Shown piece by piece: positions 35,277 to 44,900 of a stretch of DNA of 64,000 nt (its first letter is position 1; every line of letters starts with the position of its first letter). The stretch spans positions 16,948 through 80,947 of the forward strand of contig NZ_BOOA01000043.1 of NCBI RefSeq assembly GCF_016862995.1, given 5' to 3'. A program made the translations under genes and the position numbers. Source of the stretch: Acrocarpospora phusangensis. GTDB lineage: Bacteria; Actinomycetota; Actinomycetes; Streptosporangiales; Streptosporangiaceae. The notes below the pieces were generated by a model, which saw only the letters and a program-made list of their open reading frames with translations, made no database searches and was not told the DNA's origin.

Positions 35277-36644
35277 TCAGTCTGGTAGGCGCTCCAATTC
35301 GGCGATGGTGTTCTTGAGGGCGCGGAGAAAGAGAGCGGCTTCGCGGCCGTTGATCAGGCGGTGGTCGTAGGCGAGGCCAATGTTGGCGACCTTCTTGGTG
35401 GTCAGGGTTCCGTCGTTCAGGGTGAGGACGGGCTGAGGAGTTGTGATGGCGAGGGCGCAGGCGTGGCCGGGAAAGATGAACGGGATCGCCAGGGAGACGT
35501 CCGCGTCGTGGTGGAGGGTGACGGCGATGTTGGCGTCGGCGAGGTCGGATTCGCGGAAGTCACCGGTCGTCGAAGCCAGGCGGTATTCCATCAGCCGGGT
35601 GGCGACGTCCTTGAGCGAACGAGACGCCGCATCGTGAATCACCGGCACGTAGAGACCTTCGCCGGTGTCGACCGTGACCCCGACATTCGGACTTCTGGCC
35701 AGTCGCGCTGTTCTGTCGTCCGTGAGCGTGGCGAAGAACATCGGAAACTCGTCATGAAGCCGGGCCACCGCCAGAACGAACAGCTCCGCCAACCCGACAG
35801 GACGACGAACCTCCCGGGTCATCCGGGCCGCGACCTCAAGCGTGCCGTCCATATCCATCGCCATCACGGTGTACGCCGCCGGAATAGTCGCATGCGACAC
35901 CTGTACGGCTCTCGCCACCGCCCGCTGCACCCTCGGCAGCTCATACGTGGCTGCGGACGCTCTCTCCACCAGACGTTCGACGTCAGCACGTCTGATCACA
36001 CTCAGCCCCAGCGAGTTCACCCGCTCGGCGGGAATCCCCAGTTCATCAAGGAGCGCCTGCGCCGGAGCAGTGATCAGCGGCGAGCGCCCGCCCGCAGCGA
36101 CAGGCGAGGCAACTCCGCCGCGAGCGTTCGGGCCAGTCACAGCGGCCGCAGCATCTCCAGTCGCGGCGTAACGAGTGGAGGAACCCGAAGCAGCAGTTTG
36201 CGCAGAGTCAGGCGGCCGAGGCTCAGCAGGAGTTGTGGTGTTCAAGGCGGCGGGTGTTCCGGAAGAAGTCGTGCCTGGGGGCCGGCCATGGGCGTCCGCC
36301 TTGCTCAGGGAGTTCGTCGCCCCGGGCGGTTCGTAAGACGTCGGAACATGCGCCAGCGGTTCATTCGAAGCCCGCTCGGCGTCCAAGGGAATGGAAAGCT
36401 CGGGCGGTTCGGGTGATGTGGTGAGGTGGGCCAGTCGTTGGCCTGGGGCGCAGTCGGCGTTGAGGGGGATGGACTGCCAGAGGTAGCCGTCGGATTCCGC
36501 GGCTATCTCCTCGGCGGCTTTGGAGGTTTCGATTACCGCGATCGGGTCGCCGGACTTCACGGGGGTACCGTTTTCGACGATCCACTCGACCAGGATGTAG
36601 GTCGCGTCGTTGTTGTTGAGTTTGGGGACTCTGAGTTCAATCAT
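35277..36644 (-). CDS. Lipoyl-E2 acyltransferase of a 2-oxoacid-dehydrogenase-like complex
   Basis: A 455-residue protein from ATG 36644 (GGAGG upstream). An N-terminal lipoyl domain has its acceptor Lys in AVIETSKAAEE. A ~110-residue Ala/Pro/Thr/Ser linker and a short E1/E3-binding motif (ALLDELGIPAERVNSLG) follow, then the acyltransferase domain. The catalytic motif reads DHRLING where most E2 proteins have DHRxxDG, so the usual Asp is Asn. It overlaps the E1beta stop by 8 bp and closes a five-gene operon with NRPS parts. No E3 is encoded nearby. It probably passes an acyl group from E1 to CoA or a carrier protein. Confidence 0.9.
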   Translation of the reverse strand: MIELRVPKLNNNDATYILVEWIVENGTPVKSGDPIAVIETSKAAEEIAAESDGYLWQSIPLNADCAPGQRLAHLTTSPEPPELSIPLDAERASNEPLAHVPTSYEPPGATNSLSKADAHGRPPGTTSSGTPAALNTTTPAEPRPPDSAQTAASGSSTRYAATGDAAAAVTGPNARGGVASPVAAGGRSPLITAPAQALLDELGIPAERVNSLGLSVIRRADVERLVERASAATYELPRVQRAVARAVQVSHATIPAAYTVMAMDMDGTLEVAARMTREVRRPVGLAELFVLAVARLHDEFPMFFATLTDDRTARLARSPNVGVTVDTGEGLYVPVIHDAASRSLKDVATRLMEYRLASTTGDFRESDLADANIAVTLHHDADVSLAIPFIFPGHACALAITTPQPVLTLNDGTLTTKKVANIGLAYDHRLINGREAALFLRALKNTIAELERLPD

Positions 36645-37746
36645 GGAGGGCCTCCAGGATGGCGGCGTAGATGGTGGACTCCTGGAGGAGAACTCGTTGT
36701 TCCAGGTGGGCGGCGGTGGGGATGACACTGTCGGCGGAATGCACCAGGGCGACCGGGCGGGAAAGGTTCTTCCACATGTGCTGGTGGATTCGGTGCGCTA
36801 CCTCGGCTCCCCATGTCCCGCCGGCGGTGCTCTCCTCGGCGATGACGATGGCTTTCGCGTTCCGGAGCGTGGACAACAGGGGTTCGACGTCGAACGGGTA
36901 GAGGCGAGAGGGAACGAGCAGACAGCAGGTCACCTCACGCTCGACGAACATGCGCCGCATCGCCGCCAGAGCCCGATCCGCGACCCCGCCAGGCGCGATG
37001 ATCACACAGTCGGACTCGGCGGGATCGTCGATAAAGACCCGAACGACTTCGTCACGAACGACCCCAACGTCACGGAAGCCTCGAACGCCGTAACCGTCAG
37101 ATTTGTCACACTCGCCACCGCCCACGTTTTCATCGCCAGAAATGGCGTCACCGCTCGACAGGCCGTCGCCACCGGACAAGGCGTCGCGGCTGAACAGGGG
37201 ATCGAGGTCGTGCATGCGGCGCGTGTACAGCACCTTGTCCTCGAAGAAGACGCACGGCTGCGCGGAGGCGAGCATCGACGCCAGGACCGTGCGGTTGTCG
37301 TGCAGCGCCGACATCTCGTACACCGCAAGGCCGGGTACGCCGATGAAGTGCTTCTGGAGGCTCTGGCTGTGGGTGGGGCCGTAGCCGCGTCCGCCGCCGG
37401 TGGGACAGCGGACGATGAGGCGCATCGGCACGCGGGAGCCGTACATGGAGACGGATTTGGCGGCGAAGTTGGTGATCTGGTCGAAGGCGAGGGCGACGAA
37501 ATCGCTGAACATGATCTCGACGATGGCGGTGTCGCCGCAGAGGGCGAGTCCGGCGGCGAGGCCGGACAGGCCGGATTCGCTGATGGGGGTGCCGAGGACG
37601 CGGTCGGGGAACCTCGTGGACAGGCCGCGGGTGACCTTGAAGGCGCCGCCGTAGGGGTCGAGGACGTCTTCGCCGATCACGTACGCCTTCGGGTCGCGTT
37701 CGAGCAGGTCGCCCAGGGCGGCGTTGAGGTTCTCCCCTACCCGCAC
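36637..37746 (-). CDS. 2-oxoacid dehydrogenase E1 beta-like subunit
   Basis: A 369-residue protein, most likely from GTG 37746 (VRVGENLNAALGDLLERDP), overlapping the E1alpha stop. It has the family motifs IGEDVLDPYGGAFKVTRGL, TPISESGLSGLAAGLA, VEIMFSDFV and RGYGPTHSQS (active-site His), and the C-terminal transketolase domain (DCVIIAPGGVADRALAAM). A ~45-residue Gly/Ser/Asp-rich insertion (SGGDGLSSGDAISGDENVGG) sits between the two domains and is not expected. GTG 37755 is an alternative start. It forms the E1 heterotetramer with the upstream E1alpha. Confidence 0.9.
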   Translation of the reverse strand: MRVGENLNAALGDLLERDPKAYVIGEDVLDPYGGAFKVTRGLSTRFPDRVLGTPISESGLSGLAAGLALCGDTAIVEIMFSDFVALAFDQITNFAAKSVSMYGSRVPMRLIVRCPTGGGRGYGPTHSQSLQKHFIGVPGLAVYEMSALHDNRTVLASMLASAQPCVFFEDKVLYTRRMHDLDPLFSRDALSGGDGLSSGDAISGDENVGGGECDKSDGYGVRGFRDVGVVRDEVVRVFIDDPAESDCVIIAPGGVADRALAAMRRMFVEREVTCCLLVPSRLYPFDVEPLLSTLRNAKAIVIAEESTAGGTWGAEVAHRIHQHMWKNLSRPVALVHSADSVIPTAAHLEQRVLLQESTIYAAILEALHD

Positions 37747-38654
37747 GGGGACCACCGGGAGAGCGGACGGGCGGCGACATCGCGGACGATTCCCGCGACT
37801 CGGGCGCGGGCTGCCTCGTCGGCGGTGGCGAAGACGAGCGGGTCGGGCTCGGCGGTGCGGTACCAGTCGGGCAGGGCGCGGACCTGGTCGGGCGGGCGGG
37901 TGTCGTCGCCCTTGCTGTGCGGGCCGAGGCGGTGGGTGACGAATTCGACCACGAGGGGGTGCGAGTCGGTGCGTACCGACTGGAGGAGGGGGGTGAGGTC
38001 GGCGCGGATGTCGGTGAGGTCGAGGGAGGTGACGCCGTGGTGGCGGATGCCGAAGCCGTGGGCGCGGTCGCGGATCGTGCCGGCGAGCTGGCGGGTGGTC
38101 GGGGTGGATTGGGCGATCCCGTTGTTCTCGACGATCACCAGGAGGGGAAGCCGCCACAGCGCGGCCATGTTGAGCGCCTCGTAGACCGAACCTTCGCCCC
38201 ACGTGCCGTCGCCGATGTAGACGCAGGCCAGCGCGCCGGAGCCGCGTAAGTGCAGGGCCGCGCCCGCCGCGACGGGAAGGCTCTCTCCCTGTACGCCGGT
38301 GGAAAGATACCGATCGCGAAGAATGTGCTGGCTGCCCCCGACACCCGCGCAGACGGCGCCCTCCCGGCCCATGATCTCGGCGAGGAGCCCTTCCGGATCC
38401 TCATATCGGGCGAGATAGTGCCCGTGGCCGCGATGGTTGCTGAACACGTAGTCGTCGGCCTGGAGCAGCGGCGCGAGAGCGACGGGCACGTACTCCTGGC
38501 CGAGGCAGGTGTGCGTGGTCCCGTTCAGCTCGCCGCGCGCGAACAGGTCGAGCAGGGCCAGCTCGAAATGCCGGATCAGCAGGAGCAGATCCAGGTCATG
38601 CCGGGCGATACCCGCTTTCGGCGTCGAATCAGTGCACAGGTCGGTAGCCGTCAT
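37737..38654 (-). CDS. 2-oxoacid dehydrogenase E1 alpha-like subunit (TPP-binding)
   Basis: A 305-residue thiamine-diphosphate enzyme subunit from ATG 38654 with GGAGG upstream. The TPP/Mg motif is GDGTWGEGSVYEALNMAA ... VENNGIAQS. Other conserved parts are GQEYVPVALAPLL and NHRGHGHYLARY. Decarboxylation of a 2-oxo acid followed by reductive acylation of the E2 lipoyl group is the family reaction. It lies 57 bp after the C-T didomain gene and overlaps E1beta by 10 bp. In an NRPS cluster it probably supplies an acyl or ketol-derived starter unit. Confidence 0.92.
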   Translation of the reverse strand: MTATDLCTDSTPKAGIARHDLDLLLLIRHFELALLDLFARGELNGTTHTCLGQEYVPVALAPLLQADDYVFSNHRGHGHYLARYEDPEGLLAEIMGREGAVCAGVGGSQHILRDRYLSTGVQGESLPVAAGAALHLRGSGALACVYIGDGTWGEGSVYEALNMAALWRLPLLVIVENNGIAQSTPTTRQLAGTIRDRAHGFGIRHHGVTSLDLTDIRADLTPLLQSVRTDSHPLVVEFVTHRLGPHSKGDDTRPPDQVRALPDWYRTAEPDPLVFATADEAARARVAGIVRDVAARPLSRWSPCG

Positions 38655-38711
38655 GAACCGCCGGCCTCCATTCCTAGATCGACCTCGATCGTCGCCAGCC
38701 GGAAGGCACGG

Positions 38712-40208
38712 TCACGTCGTGCTGACCGCTGGTTCGGAGTCGCGGACGGCGGTGACGACGCCGGCGATGGTCGGGGTGTCGAAGAAGACGTCGAGGGACA
38801 CCTCGATGCCGAGGCGTTTGCGCATGCGGGCGATGATCTGGGTGATCGTCAGGGAGTGCCCGCCCAGGTCGAACAGGTCCTCGTCGTCGCCGATCTCGTC
38901 GATGCCGAGCACTTCCTGCCAGATCTCGCGGATGGCGTCGGCGAGGTCGGGCGTGGCGTCGTTTTCACTCCGGAGGTCAAGAGACACAGAGCTATCCGGA
39001 TTTTTCATGATGGTGAGAAGGTCCTCCGCTATTCGAGCGACTTCCGGGATCTCGTCGGGCGAGCCGGAATCTGAGCCGTATTGCATGGTCACGAAGAGGC
39101 CGTCCGGGGTGTCGACGGCCTGGAAGTGCAGCAGGCTGCGGACTGCGTGATTGAAGACCGCCCAGTCCACGCGGGTCCGCAGACCGGCGAAGCCGGGTTC
39201 CTCCCGCCGTTTCCGGTAACTCACCGATACGGGAGCGAGCGCCGTTCGCGGCCGAAGTCCCCGTACGGCACGGGCGACGGGCACCGCGCGGAACCGATAG
39301 ATCTCCCGCAACTCCCCCCGAAGCCAGCGCGCCAGATCGACGACGGACATGTCCGGAGACGGCCGCGAAGCCACGGGAAGCTCGTTGACGAACAACCCGA
39401 TGTTGTCCCGTACCGCTTGAGTACGCGTGGACACATCCACCGCGCACACCGGCTCCACGTTCCCGTACGAGTACAGCAACGCCTGCACACAAGCCAGAAA
39501 CAACTCGAATCGCGAAATATCCGAAATGTCGGGTAGTTCGGCGCGGAACGTGTACGCCCGGCCGAAGGCCGCTCCACGCCTCGGCGCGCCCGTCCCGACC
39601 TCGGGCAGCCCAGAACGCTGCTCGGGAAGTCCCCGGACGATCACGTCCCCCGGCTCGCGCCACCGCGACCGCCAGAATTCCCGCGCCGCGCCCAGCTCGT
39701 CACCCACCCGAACCCGCTCATCGGCCGCGAACCCCGCGTACGGCATCGTCAGCCGCGGCAACGTCCGCCCGTCATAGAAGGCCGCCAGATCCCGGACGAA
39801 CACATCCTTCGACTCTCCGTCGAACACCAGATGGTGGGCCACGAAGACCAGGACGTGCCGCTCCGGCGCGAGCCGTACGAGGGTGAAGCGCGCCAGCGGC
39901 CCTCGCTCCACATCGAACGGACGAAGCGTCTCCTCCAGCACAAGAGCATCCAGATCATCAGATGTCGTGACACGGATCTCCGGATGCGTGCCCCACACCT
40001 CCACCGGCAGGCCGTCGTCGTCCTCGACGATCGCGCTGGACAGCACCGGATGCCGCCGGATCACCGCCTGACACGCCTGAATGAGCGCACACGCGTCCAG
40101 CGCCCCATCCATCCTGATCAGGACGGGCATGTGATACGCCGACCCCGCCCGCCCCATCCGCTCGGTGATCCACATCCCCACCTGCGCGAATGACGCCTCC
40201 GCACTCAT
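38712..40208 (-). CDS. NRPS condensation-thiolation didomain protein
   Basis: A 498-residue protein from ATG 40208 (MSAEASFAQVGMWITERM). The condensation domain (residues ~1-400) has the catalytic HHLVFDG motif and the latch-like NIGLFVNELPV. The C-terminal carrier domain (~425-495) carries the phosphopantetheine Ser in DLFDLGGHSLTIT. No adenylation domain is present; the upstream gene, overlapping by 4 bp, encodes one. The two proteins together replace one C-A-T module. The larger frame extending upstream to 41411 is an artefact of the A-domain gene read in another frame. Confidence 0.93.
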   Translation of the reverse strand: MSAEASFAQVGMWITERMGRAGSAYHMPVLIRMDGALDACALIQACQAVIRRHPVLSSAIVEDDDGLPVEVWGTHPEIRVTTSDDLDALVLEETLRPFDVERGPLARFTLVRLAPERHVLVFVAHHLVFDGESKDVFVRDLAAFYDGRTLPRLTMPYAGFAADERVRVGDELGAAREFWRSRWREPGDVIVRGLPEQRSGLPEVGTGAPRRGAAFGRAYTFRAELPDISDISRFELFLACVQALLYSYGNVEPVCAVDVSTRTQAVRDNIGLFVNELPVASRPSPDMSVVDLARWLRGELREIYRFRAVPVARAVRGLRPRTALAPVSVSYRKRREEPGFAGLRTRVDWAVFNHAVRSLLHFQAVDTPDGLFVTMQYGSDSGSPDEIPEVARIAEDLLTIMKNPDSSVSLDLRSENDATPDLADAIREIWQEVLGIDEIGDDEDLFDLGGHSLTITQIIARMRKRLGIEVSLDVFFDTPTIAGVVTAVRDSEPAVSTT

Positions 40209-41599
40209 GCCAGCGCCCGCAGCGCACGTTTGTCCACTTTGCCGCCCCGGTTGCGCGGCAGCGCCTCCACCGTCAGCAGCCGCGCGGGAATCTCGTGCCC
40301 GGCCAGGCGCTCCCCCAGGAAGGCCCGCATCTCCTCCGGCGCGACCGAGTCCCGCACCACCAGCGCCGCCACCACGGACGTGCCCAGAACGGCATGCGGC
40401 ACCCCGAAAGCGGCGGCCTCCTTCACCAGCGGATGCGCGTGCAGCGCCTCCTCGATCTTCAAAGTCGAGATCTTGTACGCCCCCGACTTGACCACGTCGC
40501 TCTCCCGGTCGACCAGGTAGAGGTATCCCTCCTCGTCGAGGTAGCCGAGATCCCCCATGCGTACCCATCCGTCCCGGAACACCGGGGACGCGGGGTCGCC
40601 GAGGTACGCGCGGGGCGCGGCCGGGGACCGCATCCACACCTCGCCGGTCTCGCCCGCCGGGACCGGTGCGCCGTCCGCCGAGGTGACCCGCACGCCTCCC
40701 CCGGCGGCCGGCCGCCCCACCGAACCGGGCCGCTCCGGATCGAACAGCATGATCGTCTGAGCGGGCGCCGCTTCGGTGGAGGTGTAGTAGTTCGTGATCA
40801 TCGCCTTCGGGAACAGCCCGGTGAGCTCGGACGCGACCGCCGACGGCAGTGGTGCGGCGGCCGATCCGAGCAGCAGCACGCTCTCCATCGGCTCGACCCC
40901 GGCATTGATCAGCTCGATCGCCATCGCCGGAACCAGGAACACCGACCCCGCCCGATATTTCCGGATCAATCCGGCGAAGCGTCCGGGCGTGAAGCGGGGG
41001 GACGTCACCACGGCGGGATGGGCCGACAGGGCGTTGACCAGCATCATCTGGCCCGCGTTGGTTCCGATCGGGAAGGCGTGGACGAGGTGTTTGGAGTGGC
41101 GGAACGGCTGGTGGCGGGGCTCGGGCCGTACTCCGTAGGCGAGGTTGGCGTGGGTGGCGGTGACGCCTTTGGCGGTGCCGGTCGTGCCCGAGGTGTAGAG
41201 GATCTGGGCGGGATCGCCAGGCCGAGAGATCACCGGCGGAGGGGTCGTGTCCGTACCGGACGCCCATTCTTCGCCGGGGCGCAGGATGGCCGCCATCGAG
41301 CAGTGCACGGCCAGTTGTCCGACCTCTGCGTCCGGGAGGCGGTCCGACAGCGGCACCGCGACCGCCCCGGCGCGGAGCACGCCCATGAAGGCCACCGCGT
41401 AGTCGATCCACCCCGAGGCGGGAAATATCAGCCCGATCCGGTCGGCGGGCGCGATCCCCTGGCCGACCAGCTTGTTCGCGACCGCGTTCGCCCTCGCGTC
41501 CCAGTCCCGGTACGCCAGCTCTCCGACGCCGTCCACGATCATGGCGACGCCGTCGGGATCGGCGGCGGCCCGTGCCGCCAGCAGCTCCGGAAGCGTCAT
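40205..41599 (-). CDS. Free-standing adenylating enzyme (acyl/aryl/amino-acid ligase)
   Basis: A 464-residue ANL-superfamily enzyme from ATG 41599. Core motifs: ILYTSGTTGTAKGV (P-loop), NYYTSTEAA, GDLGYLDEEGYLYLVDRESD and the catalytic Lys in PRNRGGKVDK. It is shorter than classical acyl-CoA ligases and lacks an N-terminal extension. It should activate an acid and load it on the carrier domain of the C-T protein, whose start overlaps its stop by 4 nt. It heads the minus-strand operon, divergent from the main synthetase. The substrate cannot be read with confidence. Confidence 0.93.
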   Translation of the reverse strand: MTLPELLAARAAADPDGVAMIVDGVGELAYRDWDARANAVANKLVGQGIAPADRIGLIFPASGWIDYAVAFMGVLRAGAVAVPLSDRLPDAEVGQLAVHCSMAAILRPGEEWASGTDTTPPPVISRPGDPAQILYTSGTTGTAKGVTATHANLAYGVRPEPRHQPFRHSKHLVHAFPIGTNAGQMMLVNALSAHPAVVTSPRFTPGRFAGLIRKYRAGSVFLVPAMAIELINAGVEPMESVLLLGSAAAPLPSAVASELTGLFPKAMITNYYTSTEAAPAQTIMLFDPERPGSVGRPAAGGGVRVTSADGAPVPAGETGEVWMRSPAAPRAYLGDPASPVFRDGWVRMGDLGYLDEEGYLYLVDRESDVVKSGAYKISTLKIEEALHAHPLVKEAAAFGVPHAVLGTSVVAALVVRDSVAPEEMRAFLGERLAGHEIPARLLTVEALPRNRGGKVDKRALRALA

Positions 41600-41905
41600 C
41601 AAAGGATCCTTAATGATCGGATGAATGTCTTCAAACCCACGTAGAGGATGTTCCCCTGAACACCCTTATTGAAAACAATCTTTCCAGTTAGCGACGCGGC
41701 CAGTGTTGCATGTGGCATATGTCAGCCACAAGGGGGACGGCTCGCGGCAAGCCCTACCAGCAAAGGGATTGTTGGGGTTGTGGCGGACGCGGTGCCGTGC
41801 CAGACTGACGCCGTACCTAATTGCAAAGAATCTTTCCAGTTAACCGGCCGAGCTCCACGCGGCTCGGGCCCTTCGTGCTGCATTCGTCCGATCAATGAAG
41901 GAAAG
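41600..41905. promoter_or_regulatory. Divergent promoter region of the biosynthetic cluster
   Basis: A 306-bp region without a supported gene, less GC-rich than its surroundings. It separates the ligase operon (minus) from the NRPS operon (plus). It holds two copies of a 28-bp element, at 41665-41692 and 41817-41844, sharing the exact core AATCTTTCCAGTTA and an ATTG 8-10 bp before it (24 of 28 positions identical). An in-frame upstream extension of the NRPS frame to 41669 crosses this region and is rejected. Confidence 0.8.
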
Positions 41906-44900
41906 ATGTTTGCCGTCACGGCGTCCGGCCAGATCCCGCTCTCGCTTGGCCAGGAGCGTCTCTGGTTCCTGCACGAGCTGACCCCCGACGACGCCTCCTA
42001 CAACATCTGCGTGACCGAGCGCCTGCTCGGCCCTCTCGACACGGACGCCCTGGAACGCGCGCTGCGCGCGGTGGTCCTGCGGCACGACATCCTGCGTACG
42101 CGTTATCCGGCGGTGGACGGGCGGCCCTTCCAGGTCGTCGGCGAGACCGTGCCCGCGCTCGAACGGCTGAGCGCCCCGACGCCGGAGCACGCGCGGGCGA
42201 TGGTGGGCGAGCTCACCAACCTGCCCTTCGACCTCGCGACCGGACCGGTTCTGCGGGCCGCGCTCATCGCGGCCGGGCCGGAGGAGCACGTCCTGGTCAT
42301 CGTCCTGCACCACATCGCCGGGGACGGCTGGTCGCTGGGGCTGCTCTTCGAGGAGATCTCCACGCTCTACGCGGGTGGCGAGCTTCCCGTGCTTCCTCTT
42401 CAGTACGCCGAGCACGCCAGGCGGCGGCAGGATCAGCCGGCCGACACGTCGTACTGGCGGGAGCGGCTGGCGGGGGCGGCGACGCTCGATCTTCCGGCGG
42501 ATCGGCCGCGCCCGAGGGTCCGTACCTCGAAGGGGGACTGTGTCGCGCGGCGGCTTCCCGCGGAGCTGGTCGCGGAGGCCGGCCTGCTCGCGAGGCGCGA
42601 ACGGGTGACGCTGTTCATGCTGCTGCTGGCCGCCTTCCAGACGCAGCTGTCGCGCTACACGGGCGCGGAGGACTTCTGCGTCGGTACGCCCGTCTCGGCA
42701 CGCGACAACGAGGACGTCGAGAAGCTCATCGGCTTCTTCCTCAACACGGTCGTGCTCCGGGCCGATCTCGCCGGTGATCCGTCCTTCCGCGACCTGCTCA
42801 GAAGAACCCGGCGCACCGCGATCGACGCGTTCGTGCACGCCGACACCCCGTTCGACCAGCTGGTCACCGAACTCGGCGTCGCCCGCGACCTCAGCCGCAC
42901 CCCGGTCTTCCAGACCCAGTTCAGCTTCCGGAACGAGCGCAACGCCGGGCTCGCCCTCCCCGGGATCACGGCCGAGCCCTACGATCCCGGCTTCCACCAG
43001 GCGAAGTTCGACCTCTCGCTGGAGATCAGCCCGAGCGGCGAGGCGTTCTTCGTCTACAGCGCCGACCTGTTCGACCGCGAGACCGTCGAACGATTCGCCG
43101 CCAACTTCGAAACCCTGCTGCGATCGATCGTCGCCGACCCCGACCGGCCCGTCTCCGAACTCGACCTGCTCACCCAGGACGAAACCGACCTCCTGCTCAC
43201 GTGGAGTCGACCGGCGTCGCCTCCGCCCCCCGTCCCGGCGCGAACCCTGGCCGAACTCGTCGAAACGACCGCCCGCCGCGTCCCGAAGACCACCGCCATC
43301 CGGTACGGCGACGCCTCCCTCACCTACGCTGACCTGAACACACGCGCGGACGCCCTGGCCGCACGGTTGCGCGCCCTCGGGGTCGGACCGGACGTGCGGG
43401 TGGCGATCTGCCAGGAGCAGTCGGTCGAGATCGCGGTGTCCATCGTCGCCGTCATGAAAGCGGGCGGCGCCTACGTCCCGCTCGACCCGGACCAACCGGA
43501 AGAGCGCCGCGCGTACATGCTGGCGGACTCGGGCGCCCTGGTCGTGATCACGGATTCCGGCCCGGCTCCGCTGAGCCCCGCCATTGAAACGCGGCCGGGT
43601 AATGCCGCTCAAGGCGACCCCGACCGGTCCGGAGAAGTCACGCCCCGCCGATCCGCGCACGGAGCTGGTCCCCGCGACGGCGAGGAGACCAGGCTGAACA
43701 GACCCGGAAAGTCCAACCCGCCAGCCGATCCCGGCGACGCCGAGGAGACGTTCCCCGGCGAACCGGTAAGCGGAGAGGCGACGGCGGACAGCCTCGCGTA
43801 TGTGATCTACACGTCGGGGTCGACCGGGAGGCCGAAAGGGGTCGCTGTTCAGCATCGGCAGGTGCTGAACTATCTGGCCGACGTGCGGGAGCGGTTCGAC
43901 GTCGGGGAGGGCGCGAGTTTCGCGCTGTTGCAGTCGCTCGCGTTCGACTTCGGCATGACGGTGTTCTACCTGTCGCTGATGACCGGCGGGACGCTGCGGC
44001 TGCTGCCGTCGAAGATCTCCGGGGCTGAGCTGGCCGGGCACATGGGCGGGATCGACTACCTGAAGATGACGCCGTCTCACCTGGCGGCGCTCGCCGCCGA
44101 CGCGGACGTGCGGAGCCTGCTGCCGCGGCGGCTGCTGATCCTCGGCGGCGAGGGGTCGAGCTGGGAGTGGACGCGGACGCTGGCCGGGTACGGGCAGGTG
44201 GTCAACCATTACGGGCCGACCGAGGCCACGGTGGGCGTCGCCACGTACCGGGTCTCGGCGGAGGTGGAGCCGGCGGGGCCGATCACGCCGATCGGGCGGC
44301 CGTTGGGGCACGCGGAGCTGTTCGTGCTGGACCGGCTCGGGAAGCCGGTGCCGGTCGGGGTGGCGGGTGAGCTGTGCATCGGGGGCGATCGGCTGGCGCG
44401 GGGATATCTCGGGCGTCCGGACCTGACCGCCGAGAAGTTCGTCGAATCCCCGTACGGGCGGATTTATCGCACAGGGGACCTCGCTCGATGGCTGCCCACC
44501 GGAGATCTGGAGTTTCTCGGGCGTCGCGATCTTCAGGTGAAGATTCGCGGGTACCGGGTGGAGCTCGGGGAGATCGACGAGCATCTGCGCCATCTTCCGG
44601 CCATCGCCCATGGCGTCGTGGACGCACGCGACGGCGAGCTGGTCGCCTACCTGGTCGCGGCTCCCGACGTGCAGCGCCCGAGCGTGGGTGAGTTGCGCCG
44701 GGAGCTGGCGGGCAGGCTGCCGGAGTACATGGTCCCGACCCGCTATGTCTGGCTTGCCGACCTTCCGCTGAAGGGCCACGGCAAGGTGGACCGCGCCGCG
44801 CTTCCTGCGCCCGAGGACACGCGGCCCGACCAGGACGTGCCGTTCGAGCCGCCCGCCGACGCGATCGAGGAGATCGTCGCGGCGGCCTGGTGCGAGGCGC

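Noticed and set aside
41669..41905. Upstream extension of the NRPS reading frame
   Set aside because: It crosses the divergent promoter and both 28-bp elements; ATG 41906 has a ribosome site and begins the C-domain sequence.
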